From the NCBI RefSeq assembly GCF_000510725.1, contig NZ_AZNZ01000003.1, positions 124,001 to 188,000 on the forward strand: a DNA stretch of 64,000 nucleotides, read 5' to 3'. This stretch comes from Pseudoxanthomonas sp. J31 (GTDB lineage: Bacteria; Pseudomonadota; Gammaproteobacteria; Xanthomonadales; Xanthomonadaceae). Numbering within the stretch: the stretch's first letter is position 1; every line of letters begins with the position of its first letter. A program made the position numbers and the translations under genes. The notes under the pieces were generated by a model. The model was given only the letters and a program-made list of their open reading frames with translations. It made no database searches and was not told where the DNA came from. Positions 26,137 through 37,168 of the stretch are shown here, in pieces.

Positions 26137-28658
26137 GCGAAGCGCGCATGGACATCTTGCCGCCCGGAGAGAACAGCCGCCGCCTGGCGGCGCTGGCGCG
26201 GATCTGGAACAACGCCCCGGGCTGGCGCGGCCAGCTGACCGCGGTCAACCACGGCACCGTGGGCCTGCGCTTCATCGCCACCGGCTTCGCCTTCCTGCTG
26301 GCCGGCGGCGCGCTGGCCATGTTCATCCGCCTGCAGCTGGCCTGGCCGGGCAACCAGGTGCTGGATCCGGAACGCTACGCCCAGTTCGTGACCCTGCACG
26401 GGACCACGATGATGTTCCTGTTCGCGGTGCCGATCATGGAAGGCTTCGCGATGTACCTGCTGCCGAAGATGCTGGGCGCACGCGACCTGCCGTTCCCGCG
26501 GCTGGGTGCCTTCGGCTACTGGTGCTACCTGTTCGGCGGCCTGTTCCTGTATTCGGGCCTGCTGTTCGGCGAGGCGCCGGACGGCGGCTGGTTCATGTAC
26601 GTGCCGCTGACCGACGCGACCCATTCGCCGGGACGCGGCGTGGACTTCTGGCTGATCGGCGTGACCTTTGCCGAGATCGCGGCGGTGACGGCGGCGGTGG
26701 AGCTGATCGTGGCGATCCTGCTGTGCCGCGCCCCGGGCATGGATATCCGGCGCATGCCGTTGTTCGCCTGGGCGATGCTGGTCACCGCCTTCATGATCGC
26801 CTTCGGCTTCCCGCCGCTGATCCTGGGCAGCATCCTGTTGGAGATCCAGCGCGCCTTCGGCTTCGTGTTCTTCGACGTGGCCCGCGGCGGCGACCCCCTG
26901 CTGTGGCAGCACCTGTTCTGGCTGTTCGGGCATCCGGAGGTCTACATCATCTTCCTGCCCGCGGCCGGCGTGGTGTCGATGGTGGTGGCGACCTTCGCGC
27001 GCAGGCCCATCGCCGGCTACCTGTGGATCGTGCTGGCGCTGGTGACCACCGGCTTCCTCAGTTTCGGACTGTGGGTGCACCACATGTTCGCGGTGGGCAT
27101 CCCGCTGCTGGCGCTGGCCTTCTTCAGCGCCGCGAGCATGGCCGTGGCCATCCCCACCGGCATCCAGGTGTTCGCCTGGCTGGCCACGCTGTGGGCCGGG
27201 CGGCCCTGGCTGCGGGTGCCGATGCTCTACCTGGTCGGCTTCTTCATCACCTTCGTCGGCGGCGGCCTGACCGGGGTGATGGTGGCCCTGGTGCCGTTCG
27301 ACTGGCAGGTGCACGACACCCATTTCGTGGTCGCGCACCTGCACTACGTGCTGATCGGCGGGCTGATGTTCCCGATGTTCGCCGGGTTGTATTACTGGCT
27401 GCCGCTGGCCAGCGGGCGGATGCCCTCGGAAAGCCTCAGCCGCACCGCGTTCTGGATGGTGTTCGTGGGCTTCCACCTGGCTTTCCTGCCCATGCACCTG
27501 ACCGGCCTGCTGGGCATGACCCGGCGTGCCTACAGCTATCCGGAACAGCTGGGCGTGCACTGGCTCAACCTGCTGTCCACCGCCGCCAGCTTCGTGCTGG
27601 CCGCCGGCACGGTCGCTATCCTGATCGACGCGGCGCTGTGCTTCCGCCATGGCCGCCCCGGGCGGCGCAACCCGTGGCGCGCGGGCACCCTGGAATGGGC
27701 ATTGCCGCATCCGGTGCCGGCCTACAACTTCGCCTCGCTGCCGGTGGTGGCCGACCGCTATCCGCTGTGGCAGGACCGCGGGCTGGCCGCGCGCACCGCG
27801 GATGCCGCAGGGCTGCTGGGCGATCCGGCATCGGGACGGCGGGAGTCGATGGGGACCTCGATCCTCGGCGGCGTGCCCGAGCAGGTGATCCGCCTTCCCG
27901 GCTCGAGCTGGCAGCCGCTGCTGGCCGCGCTGGCGATCGCGGCGCTGCTGGCCTGCTTCATCGCCAGGCTCTACCTGGGCTCGGTGCTGGTGCTGGTGGT
28001 GCTGCTCGGCCAGTTCTGCGCGTGGGCCTGGACCACCGGCGACCGCCATGCGCCGGCCAGGGTGCAGGCCGGCCCGCGGCTCGGACTTCCGGTGCAGTAC
28101 GCCTGCCGCAACGCGCCGGGCTGGTGGGCGCTGGTGGTGTCGCTGTTGATCGACGGCTCGCTGTTCGCGTCGCTGGTGTTCGCCTACTTCTACCTGTGGC
28201 TGGGCACCGAGGCCTGGCCGCCGGCGCCGATGCACGCGGGCGCGGACCCCACGGCCTGGGTCGCGCTGGTGCTGCTGGGCGTGTGCTGGATCGCTGCCGC
28301 GGCCTCCGCGCGGCTGATGCGCCGCGGGGGCGGGCGCGCCCTGGCCTTGCCGCTGGGCGTGGCCGCGCTGGCCGGGGCCGGCTTCCTGTGGGTGCAGTGG
28401 CAGGCGGTGGCGTCGGGAACCGGCGCGCCGGGCGAGCATGCCTATGCCTCGGTGGTCTGGACCCTGGCCGGCTTCCACGCGGTGCATGTGGCGGTGGCGA
28501 TGCTGGTTGGCCTGTTCGTCGCCGCGCGCGGCCAGCGCGGCTACGTCGGCGCCGAGCGGCCGCTGGAGCAGCGCATCGCCGCGGCGTTGTGGGCCTACGT
28601 GGCCGCCCAGGGCGTGATCGCATGGGGCGTGATCCACCTGTTCCCGGAGTGGGCGTGA
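26133..28658 (+). CDS. ctaD: Cytochrome c oxidase fused subunits I+III
   Basis: The 841-residue membrane protein joins subunit I (about residues 1-540) to subunit III (about 640-841). The metal ligands of subunit I are visible: His89 (low-spin heme), His267 and crosslinked Tyr271 in GHPEVY, His316-His317 (CuB), and His402/His404 in VVAHLHY. Subunit III features include FASLVFAYFYLWLGTEAWPP. Such I+III fusions are known in caa3-type oxidases. It reduces oxygen to water and pumps protons at the inner membrane. The stop shares a base with the next start (TGATG). This looks like an alternative oxidase distinct from a standard ctaCDE set. Confidence 0.95.
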   Translation: MSEARMDILPPGENSRRLAALARIWNNAPGWRGQLTAVNHGTVGLRFIATGFAFLLAGGALAMFIRLQLAWPGNQVLDPERYAQFVTLHGTTMMFLFAVPIMEGFAMYLLPKMLGARDLPFPRLGAFGYWCYLFGGLFLYSGLLFGEAPDGGWFMYVPLTDATHSPGRGVDFWLIGVTFAEIAAVTAAVELIVAILLCRAPGMDIRRMPLFAWAMLVTAFMIAFGFPPLILGSILLEIQRAFGFVFFDVARGGDPLLWQHLFWLFGHPEVYIIFLPAAGVVSMVVATFARRPIAGYLWIVLALVTTGFLSFGLWVHHMFAVGIPLLALAFFSAASMAVAIPTGIQVFAWLATLWAGRPWLRVPMLYLVGFFITFVGGGLTGVMVALVPFDWQVHDTHFVVAHLHYVLIGGLMFPMFAGLYYWLPLASGRMPSESLSRTAFWMVFVGFHLAFLPMHLTGLLGMTRRAYSYPEQLGVHWLNLLSTAASFVLAAGTVAILIDAALCFRHGRPGRRNPWRAGTLEWALPHPVPAYNFASLPVVADRYPLWQDRGLAARTADAAGLLGDPASGRRESMGTSILGGVPEQVIRLPGSSWQPLLAALAIAALLACFIARLYLGSVLVLVVLLGQFCAWAWTTGDRHAPARVQAGPRLGLPVQYACRNAPGWWALVVSLLIDGSLFASLVFAYFYLWLGTEAWPPAPMHAGADPTAWVALVLLGVCWIAAAASARLMRRGGGRALALPLGVAALAGAGFLWVQWQAVASGTGAPGEHAYASVVWTLAGFHAVHVAVAMLVGLFVAARGQRGYVGAERPLEQRIAAALWAYVAAQGVIAWGVIHLFPEWA

Positions 28659-29005
28659 TGGCCAGGTTCGCCAGTCCCTCGACCCTCGCCGGCATTGCCG
28701 CGCCGATGGCGGTGTGGGCAGTGCACTTCGTCGTGCTCTACAGCCTGCAGGGGCTGGCCTGCGGCGAGGGCTGGAGCCAGCGGGGGGCATCCTGGGCCAT
28801 GCTCGCGCTTACCGTGCCCGCGCTGGCGGCCATCGCCTGGCTGGGCCTGCGCGCGCTGCGCGCCGCCAGGGCGGCGGGTGCGGCCGGCCCGGCGGCGCGA
28901 CGGGCGCGGTTCGCGGCGCAGGCGGCCGCGCTCTGCGCCGTCCTGGCGACGGTGGCGGTGCTGTTCACCGTGGTGCCGGTGCTGTTGCTGCCGGCATGCC
29001 GCTGA
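28658..29005 (+). CDS. Small membrane protein of the oxidase operon
   Basis: The 115-residue protein has three hydrophobic segments (about residues 8-30, 45-65 and 88-112) separated by an Ala/Arg-rich loop. It has no recognised catalytic motif. Its ATG shares a base with the stop of the fused oxidase gene (TGATG), and a DUF2231 gene follows 7 bases later, so it belongs to the oxidase operon. By position it could be a small structural or assembly subunit comparable to subunit IV, but no sequence signature proves that. Confidence 0.75.
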   Translation: MARFASPSTLAGIAAPMAVWAVHFVVLYSLQGLACGEGWSQRGASWAMLALTVPALAAIAWLGLRALRAARAAGAAGPAARRARFAAQAAALCAVLATVAVLFTVVPVLLLPACR

Positions 29006-29012
29006 GGTCGCC

Positions 29013-29543
29013 ATGCGCAGGAGCCTGAAACAGCCCGTCCCCGACAACCGCAGCCACACCGTGGCCAGCCGGGTGGCGATCAAGCAGCACCCGCTGCATC
29101 CGATCCTGGTGGTGTATCCGGTGGCGGCGCTGACCCTGCTGCCGCTGGCGGACCTGCTCTACCTGTGGCTGGGCGATCCGTTCTGGGCGCAGGCGGCCTG
29201 GTGGCTGAGCGTGCTCGGCCTGGGCGGCGGGGTGTTCGCCGCGCTGTTCGGGATCGCCGACATGTTCCTCATCCGGGTGGTGCGCCGGCATGTCTCGGCC
29301 TGGATCCACTTCCTGGCGGGGGTGATGCTGCTGGCCCTGGCGGCCGCCGGGGTAAGCCTGCGCCTGCCGGATCCGGCCGCGGCCATCTGGCCGTGGGGCC
29401 TGCTGCTGTCCGGCGCCGGCATGGTGATGGTGGTGATCGTCGGCTGGCTGGGCGGGGCGCTGACCTTCCGCCATGGCATCGGCGTGTACGGCTACAAGGC
29501 GGCCGGGGAAGAGGGCGGCGACGACGCGCCGCCGGCGGCATGA
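29013..29543 (+). CDS. DUF2231 membrane protein
   Basis: The 176-residue protein has a soluble N-terminus followed by four membrane helices (starting at about residues 28, 60, 92 and 122). The motif HPLHPILVVYPVAALTLLPLADL and the block FGIADMFLIRVVRRHVSAWIHF are typical of DUF2231 proteins, which are often encoded near oxidases and cytochromes. The conserved histidines could bind heme, but this is not proved. The last 52 bases overlap the end of the leftward HemJ-like gene. Confidence 0.82.
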   Translation: MRRSLKQPVPDNRSHTVASRVAIKQHPLHPILVVYPVAALTLLPLADLLYLWLGDPFWAQAAWWLSVLGLGGGVFAALFGIADMFLIRVVRRHVSAWIHFLAGVMLLALAAAGVSLRLPDPAAAIWPWGLLLSGAGMVMVVIVGWLGGALTFRHGIGVYGYKAAGEEGGDDAPPAA

Positions 29544-29998
29544 GCCTCGGTGGCCGCGAGCGGGGGCGGGGGCAGGTCGCCGAAGGTGTGCGGCTTGGCC
29601 CCGGTCAGCGCGGCCAGCGCCAGCAGGAGCAGCAGCGGCAGCCAGCCCACGATCCGGTAGAAGCGGGCGCTGTGGCGGTCCTGGCCCTGGCCCAGTGCGT
29701 ACAGGTGCAGGCCGAAGTAGAGGTGCAGCAGCACCGCGGCCATCACCACCAGCAGCTTGGCCGCCAGCCAGGCCCCGAACGGGACCATGGCGATGAGCAC
29801 CATGCCCAGGGCGATGGCGACCAGGCCGGCCGGAGTGGCGATGCGGAAGAACAGCAGGTTGGCCACCGGATTGAAGTAGGCCGGGTCGGCATCGCGGCCG
29901 CCGCGATGGCGGGCCACGAACAGCCGCGGCAGGAAGAACAGCCCGCAGAACCAGACCATGACCGCGCCGATGTGCAGCAGCTTGAGCCAGAAGTACAC
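29492..29998 (-). CDS. HemJ-like (UPF0093/CopD-related) membrane protein
   Basis: The 168-residue protein has four membrane segments. The first contains WLKLLHIGAVMVWFCGLFFLPRLFVAR, close to the HemJ pattern (W-K-x-x-H ... W-F-x-G-L-F-Y-L-P-R-L-F-V) with the conserved His, and the last ends FYRIVGWLPLLLLLALAALTG. HemJ is an oxygen-dependent protoporphyrinogen IX oxidase, which would suit a heme-rich oxidase cluster. The start is a GTG at 29998 (VYFWLKLL) since no ATG lies before the family block. The C-terminus has an unusual Pro/Ala/Ser-rich extension of about 30 residues. It overlaps the convergent DUF2231 gene. It could be a CopD relative rather than HemJ. Confidence 0.75.
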   Translation of the reverse strand: MYFWLKLLHIGAVMVWFCGLFFLPRLFVARHRGGRDADPAYFNPVANLLFFRIATPAGLVAIALGMVLIAMVPFGAWLAAKLLVVMAAVLLHLYFGLHLYALGQGQDRHSARFYRIVGWLPLLLLLALAALTGAKPHTFGDLPPPPLAATEAHAAGGASSPPSSPAAL

Positions 29999-30082
29999 GC
30001 GCGCTTCCTCGCGGGGCGGATTGGCCGGCAGGCTACGCCGCGGCGCGCGAAGCAGGCGTGGGCGGCGGCCGCCGTGATCGCG

Positions 30083-30943
30083 ATGCTTCCGCTGCCGGCC
30101 CTGGCCCTGGTGCCGGCGTGCCGCGCGCCGGGGAGCCTGGCCGAGCCGTGGACGCCGCCCGGCCCGTGGCTGCTGCCGCCGCTGCTGTTGCTGGCGCTGT
30201 ACCTGGCCGGCCTTTGGCGGCTGTGGCGGCGCGCGCCGGGACGCGGGATCGTCCCGCTCGAGGCCGCGGGCTTCGTCGCCGGGATCGTCCTGCTGGCCTT
30301 CCTCCTGGGCGGGCCGCCGAACGCCTACGCGCGCTGGTCGCTGGGCGCGCACATGGCCCAGCACATGCTGCTGCTGGCGGTGGTGCCGCCGCTGCTGCTG
30401 GGCGGACGGCCCTGGGCGGTGATCTCCGGGGCCCTGCCGCGGTCGCTGGCGTGGGGGCTGCACCGGTCGCTGCATCCGGCCCTGGCCTGGCTGGCCGCGC
30501 GCCTGGGCCCGGCCACGGTCGCGCACGCGGCGGTCATGGTGCTGTGGCACCTGCCAGGCTCCCTGCAGGCCGCGGTGGCCAGCACGCGCCTGCACGAGGC
30601 CATGCATGCCAGTTTCCTGCTGGCGGGACTGTGGTTCTGGGCCGCGCTGTGGCGGCGCATCCGCGACGCCGGCGCCGGTCCGGCACCGGGCGTGGTCGCC
30701 AGCGTGGCGCTGATGATGGTGATGGGCTTCCTGGGCGCGCTGCTGACCTTCGCCCCGCGGCCGCTGTACCCCCTGTATGCCTTCCGGGCCCCCGAGGTCG
30801 GGCTGGAGCCGCTGGCCGACCAGCAACTGGCCGGGCTGCTGATGTGGGTGCCCAGCTGCCTGCCTTACCTGGCCGGGGCGCTGTGGCTGACCTGGAAGGG
30901 GCTGGGGCGCGCGCAGCGGGCGCCGGGCCGGGCAGGGCGCTGA
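30083..30943 (+). CDS. CtaG/Caa3-type cytochrome oxidase assembly protein
   Basis: The 286-residue membrane protein has about seven segments and matches the caa3_CtaG family: WSLGAHMAQHMLLLAVVPPLLLGG with the conserved histidines, AVMVLWHLPG, LHEAMHASFLLAGLWFW, and DQQLAGLLMWVPSCLPYLAGAL. Proteins of this family are needed for assembly of caa3 oxidases and differ from the Cox11 type. It is divergent from the HemJ-like gene (84 bases between starts) and completes the oxidase cluster. A GTG at 30074 is also in frame; neither start has a clear SD, so the N-terminus is uncertain. Confidence 0.85.
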   Translation: MLPLPALALVPACRAPGSLAEPWTPPGPWLLPPLLLLALYLAGLWRLWRRAPGRGIVPLEAAGFVAGIVLLAFLLGGPPNAYARWSLGAHMAQHMLLLAVVPPLLLGGRPWAVISGALPRSLAWGLHRSLHPALAWLAARLGPATVAHAAVMVLWHLPGSLQAAVASTRLHEAMHASFLLAGLWFWAALWRRIRDAGAGPAPGVVASVALMMVMGFLGALLTFAPRPLYPLYAFRAPEVGLEPLADQQLAGLLMWVPSCLPYLAGALWLTWKGLGRAQRAPGRAGR

Positions 30944-31005
30944 ACGGCCCGCCGGCGGGTGCCGGCCGGAATGCTGCGTAGCGCCGTAGGGCCCCGGATC
31001 GGGGG

Positions 31006-31011
31006 TATAAT
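31006..31011 (+). promoter_or_regulatory. Consensus -10 box for guaB
   Basis: A perfect TATAAT lies 24 bases before the guaB start, in GGGGTATAATGACG. No good -35 is found 16-18 bases upstream. The transcript would start near 31018 and have a leader of about 17 bases. In a GC-rich genome a full consensus box is unlikely by chance, so this is the probable guaBA promoter. Confidence 0.6.
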
Positions 31012-31013
31012 GA

Positions 31014-32501
<1,488 letters not shown>

Positions 32502-32557
32502 GGCAGGGGCAGGCCGTTCGGCCACCCGGCGCACCGTCCACTGCCACCTGAACCTCC

Positions 32558-34126
<1,569 letters not shown>

Positions 34127-34149
34127 GGCTATCGGGCCGATCAGCACAG

Positions 34150-34177
34150 ACAGCTGCCTCATTCATGAGGCAGCTGT
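34150..34177. terminator. Perfect palindromic hairpin between guaA and the defence island
   Basis: A perfect 13-bp inverted repeat (ACAGCTGCCTCAT/ATGAGGCAGCTGT) with a 2-base loop lies 23 bases after the guaA stop and 2 bases before the stop of the convergent HNH gene. It can act as a terminator for both strands. It has no T tract, so its efficiency is uncertain. Confidence 0.55.
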
Positions 34178-34179
34178 GT

Positions 34180-35268
34180 CTACTCCGTGACGATGGCTTG
34201 CAGGCGCGCGGGAATGAGGAACGCTTCTGCAACCTCTAGATTAATCTCAAAGTTCGGTTCCTTGTCAGAGAGTCGTTCTTTGTACTCGCGGATACGTGAG
34301 GCCAGTTGTTCTGCGGATGGTTGGGGGTTAGAACAGTCCTTGAACTGGAGCAGTTCACGGTGTAAGCGGCGGTACTCGGCTTTGAATTCCCGGGTCCAGC
34401 GTTCGCCAAGGTTGAGCAGTTTGTCCAGGTTTTGAACCTTGCTGGAATCGGCCTGGGTGTTGCTTTCGACGAGAACACGCAGTGCGGCATCGTCGTAGCG
34501 TAGTCGAATCCCACCATTGGCATGGCGCAGATACGGGTGGAACCAATCGGAGAACGAGCCATTGGTGTGGACATCCTTCTGGCCCTTTTGAGGCGCTGAA
34601 TTGCACTCTCCGCATATGGGCAGCAGGTTGTCCGCGCACACGGCCAGCAGCGGGAACGTCGTCTTGGCCAGCCAGTGGTCCACGGCGGGCAGTACCAGCG
34701 GCCCGCCACAGAGCACGCAGGCCTCGCGGGCATCGGGGTGGGAGTCGAGGCGATGCGCGGCGCGAAACTCGCGCACGAATTGGTCGTAGCTCACGCGTAG
34801 CGTGACATCAGTTGTGGGGGCGCCGTTGGCAGCGTAAGGCAGGCCGCCGCGCAAGCCGTCCTCGTAGAACGCCACCATCAGTGTCTTGAAGGCTTTCCAG
34901 TGCTCGTCCTGGCTGCGCCATTGATTCGGCGGAGCGACCGGCAGAGCGGCGGGTGGTGTCGGGCCGAAATGCTGCGCCAGAGCACTAACCGCCTGAATCC
35001 ACTGCTGGAGCCCAGTCTTCTCAGCCGGTGACAGGTCGGCGATGCGCTTCGCCTTGTCAAACAACGGCTTGGTTCCGGTCTTGCCGGCCAGCAAGTGCCA
35101 CAGCCAATCGCCTTCGATGGCGCTGCCCATGCTTGACCGAAGGTTCGCTTGGGTGATGGAAACGCCGGAGACTTGGGGGTCACACAGCCACAGTGCGAAG
35201 CGCCGCATCAGCTGCTGGCAGGCGGCCAGAGCCGGTGAGCACGTCACGCGGTGGATGGGCTTAAGCAT
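34180..35268 (-). CDS. HNH endonuclease, PtuB-like (defence module)
   Basis: The 362-residue protein carries an HNH nuclease centre: a zinc pair C184/C187 in CVLCGG, His198 in AVDHW, Asn214 in ADNLLP, the second zinc pair C219/C222, and Asn223 in GECNSAPQKG. This C-x2-C...DH...N...C-x2-C-N arrangement is that of the TIGR02646/PtuB-type HNH proteins found with AAA ATPases in Septu systems. The N-terminal 150 residues have no recognised motif. It is the last gene of the island operon and overlaps the ATPase gene by 8 bases. A GTG one codon upstream could also start it. Base composition is less GC-rich than the housekeeping genes. The role as phage-defence effector is inferred. Confidence 0.78.
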   Translation of the reverse strand: MLKPIHRVTCSPALAACQQLMRRFALWLCDPQVSGVSITQANLRSSMGSAIEGDWLWHLLAGKTGTKPLFDKAKRIADLSPAEKTGLQQWIQAVSALAQHFGPTPPAALPVAPPNQWRSQDEHWKAFKTLMVAFYEDGLRGGLPYAANGAPTTDVTLRVSYDQFVREFRAAHRLDSHPDAREACVLCGGPLVLPAVDHWLAKTTFPLLAVCADNLLPICGECNSAPQKGQKDVHTNGSFSDWFHPYLRHANGGIRLRYDDAALRVLVESNTQADSSKVQNLDKLLNLGERWTREFKAEYRRLHRELLQFKDCSNPQPSAEQLASRIREYKERLSDKEPNFEINLEVAEAFLIPARLQAIVTE

Positions 35269-37168
35269 CACTGTCCTCCGCGTTGCCGCTCGCTTCGCGG
35301 GTCTTGAGGATCAGCGCGCGCAGTTCGTCCTTCAGCGCGTCCGACTGCAGGGTGGGAATCACCTGCTCGACGGCGCGCAGGTCGGGAGCTTGCTGCCAGC
35401 GGTTGAGCAGGGTTTGCAGCTCGGTGCGATAGAAGCCGGTACCCAGGCGGCGGATAAGTGCTTGTAGTTGCCGCACGTCATCCGGCGTCGGGTCCGTTTT
35501 CTGAGCAGCAGCGCGCAAGAAGACCTCGATGCGCTTTTGGGCTCGCGCCCCGATGCTGTCCTCGGCGCCAAATACCGTCATCATCAGCGCGCTGGGGTCG
35601 GTGGCGAAGGTTTGGTCCGGCACGCCCTCGGCGGTGGAATGGCCGTCCACCTTGCGAATGCGCACCACCTCCTCGTCGAACACGTCGGACAGCACGATGG
35701 CCGAGTGGGTGGCGATCAGCACCTGGCTGGCATCGACCCCCATGGCCGTGTCCACCACCTGCACGATCTCGCGCTTCCAGGCGTCGTTGAAATGGGTTTC
35801 GGGCTCGTCCAGCAACAGCAGCGCGTCGTCCTGCCCTGCCAGCAGGTGGAACAACGCCCAGCGCGCCAGCACCAGCCGCTCGCCGTCGGAGAACTCGCTC
35901 AGGCGCAGCACGCCCGGGTCGCTGAGGTCGATCAGGCTTTCCTCTTCGGGCTTGTCGTTGCGGCGGATAAAGAGCTCGATGTCTTCCAACACCCCGTGCC
36001 GCCACCAGCCCAGCAGGGCGCCGAAGCGCTCGAACGCGGTGTCGCCCTTCTCGCCCAGCAGGGCGTGCAAGGCTTGGCCCTGGGTGGTCAAGCCTTCAAA
36101 GCGTTGGGCGTCGCGCGGTTCGGCGCTCGCAGGCAGCGCCCCGTCGAGGTCGAAGAACAGGCTGCGCAGCGCCTTGCCCGGATGGGGCTCGGCCAGGCAC
36201 TCGCCGGCCAGCCGGATGGCGTCGTGCACGCGCGCGAGCAAGGCGCGCGGCGCGGCCAGGGCGCGGTCCAGATTCACCTGCAGGCGCACGCCGACAAGGC
36301 GGTGCCAGCCGGCCTTGCGGAACAGCTCCGCCAGCGCGTCATCAGCCTGATCTAGTCGGCGCGCTTCGGACGCCTGCGTGGCCACGGCCAGCAGCGCGGC
36401 GGTCAGCATCACCGGCTCCAGCAGCAGCGGGCGGCGGAACAGATCGGCCGGCGCGGTGTCCGCCTCGGCCGGGGCCACGGTGCGGGCGGTCTCGTCGCCA
36501 AAGCGGCCGCCGTCGATCACGACGCTGGCCTCGTCCTCTTCCGTCCAGCCGGGCGGGCGCTCCTGGCTGGGGTCGTGGTCGGGCGACTGCGTGACCAAAT
36601 TCAGCGCCTCGCCATCCACGGGCGGCTGCCAGGCCGCGCGCCACGGGTCCATCCAGCCCGAGGTGTAGGCCAGCAGCGCGCGCGGCAGCGCATCGGGCAC
36701 GCTTTGCGGGTAGTCGCCCCGGGCGATGCGGGTCTTGAACACGGCCAGCGTGCCTTCCGGCGTGCGATCGACGGCGCGCAAGTAGGCGACCGCCTGGGCG
36801 AAGGCCTCGCGGTCCGCCGTATCGGGAAAGGCCCAGCCGTCCGCCTGCCACAGCGTGGTGGCGTGGGCTTCGCCGGGGCAGTCGAAGATCAGCGTGCGAT
36901 GCCCCGGTTCGCTGGGGCGGCCCAGCTCGTAGACCAAGCTCACCGGGCTGCGCGGCAGGCGCTCGTCGGCCAGGGCCAAGAAGCTCTCGGCCAGCGCGCG
37001 CAGCAGGTGGCTCTTGCCGCTGCCGTTCTGGCCGATGACGAAGTGGATGGCCAGCCGGGCCGGCGCGCCCTGCGGCTCGAACGCGGCCCAGGGCGCGCGC
37101 GGGCTGAAGGCCACCGCCAGATCGGCCAGCGGCGGGTAGTGCGACAGGTGCAGGTAGCGCAGCCGCAT
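35261..37168 (-). CDS. Restriction-associated SMC/ABC-type ATPase, PtuA-like
   Basis: The 635-residue protein is an ABC/RecF-type ATPase. Walker A is GQNGSGKS at residues 46-53 (Lys52), the signature-like block is FSDGERLVLAR (around 426-436), Walker B is LLLLDEPETHF with Asp454-Glu455, and the H-loop is His488 in ATHSAIV. The region between Walker A and the signature holds the long insert usual for such proteins. It resembles the restriction system-associated AAA ATPases and PtuA of Septu. The ATG follows the hsdS TGA with no gap, and the HNH gene overlaps its end, so all are coupled. The ATPase probably gates the HNH nuclease; this is inference. Confidence 0.83.
   Translation of the reverse strand: MRLRYLHLSHYPPLADLAVAFSPRAPWAAFEPQGAPARLAIHFVIGQNGSGKSHLLRALAESFLALADERLPRSPVSLVYELGRPSEPGHRTLIFDCPGEAHATTLWQADGWAFPDTADREAFAQAVAYLRAVDRTPEGTLAVFKTRIARGDYPQSVPDALPRALLAYTSGWMDPWRAAWQPPVDGEALNLVTQSPDHDPSQERPPGWTEEDEASVVIDGGRFGDETARTVAPAEADTAPADLFRRPLLLEPVMLTAALLAVATQASEARRLDQADDALAELFRKAGWHRLVGVRLQVNLDRALAAPRALLARVHDAIRLAGECLAEPHPGKALRSLFFDLDGALPASAEPRDAQRFEGLTTQGQALHALLGEKGDTAFERFGALLGWWRHGVLEDIELFIRRNDKPEEESLIDLSDPGVLRLSEFSDGERLVLARWALFHLLAGQDDALLLLDEPETHFNDAWKREIVQVVDTAMGVDASQVLIATHSAIVLSDVFDEEVVRIRKVDGHSTAEGVPDQTFATDPSALMMTVFGAEDSIGARAQKRIEVFLRAAAQKTDPTPDDVRQLQALIRRLGTGFYRTELQTLLNRWQQAPDLRAVEQVIPTLQSDALKDELRALILKTREASGNAEDSDA

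Noticed and set aside
29492-29543. Frameshift suspicion where the HemJ-like and DUF2231 genes overlap
   Set aside because: They are convergent on opposite strands, and both C-termini are plausible variable tails; no disruption is needed to explain the overlap.
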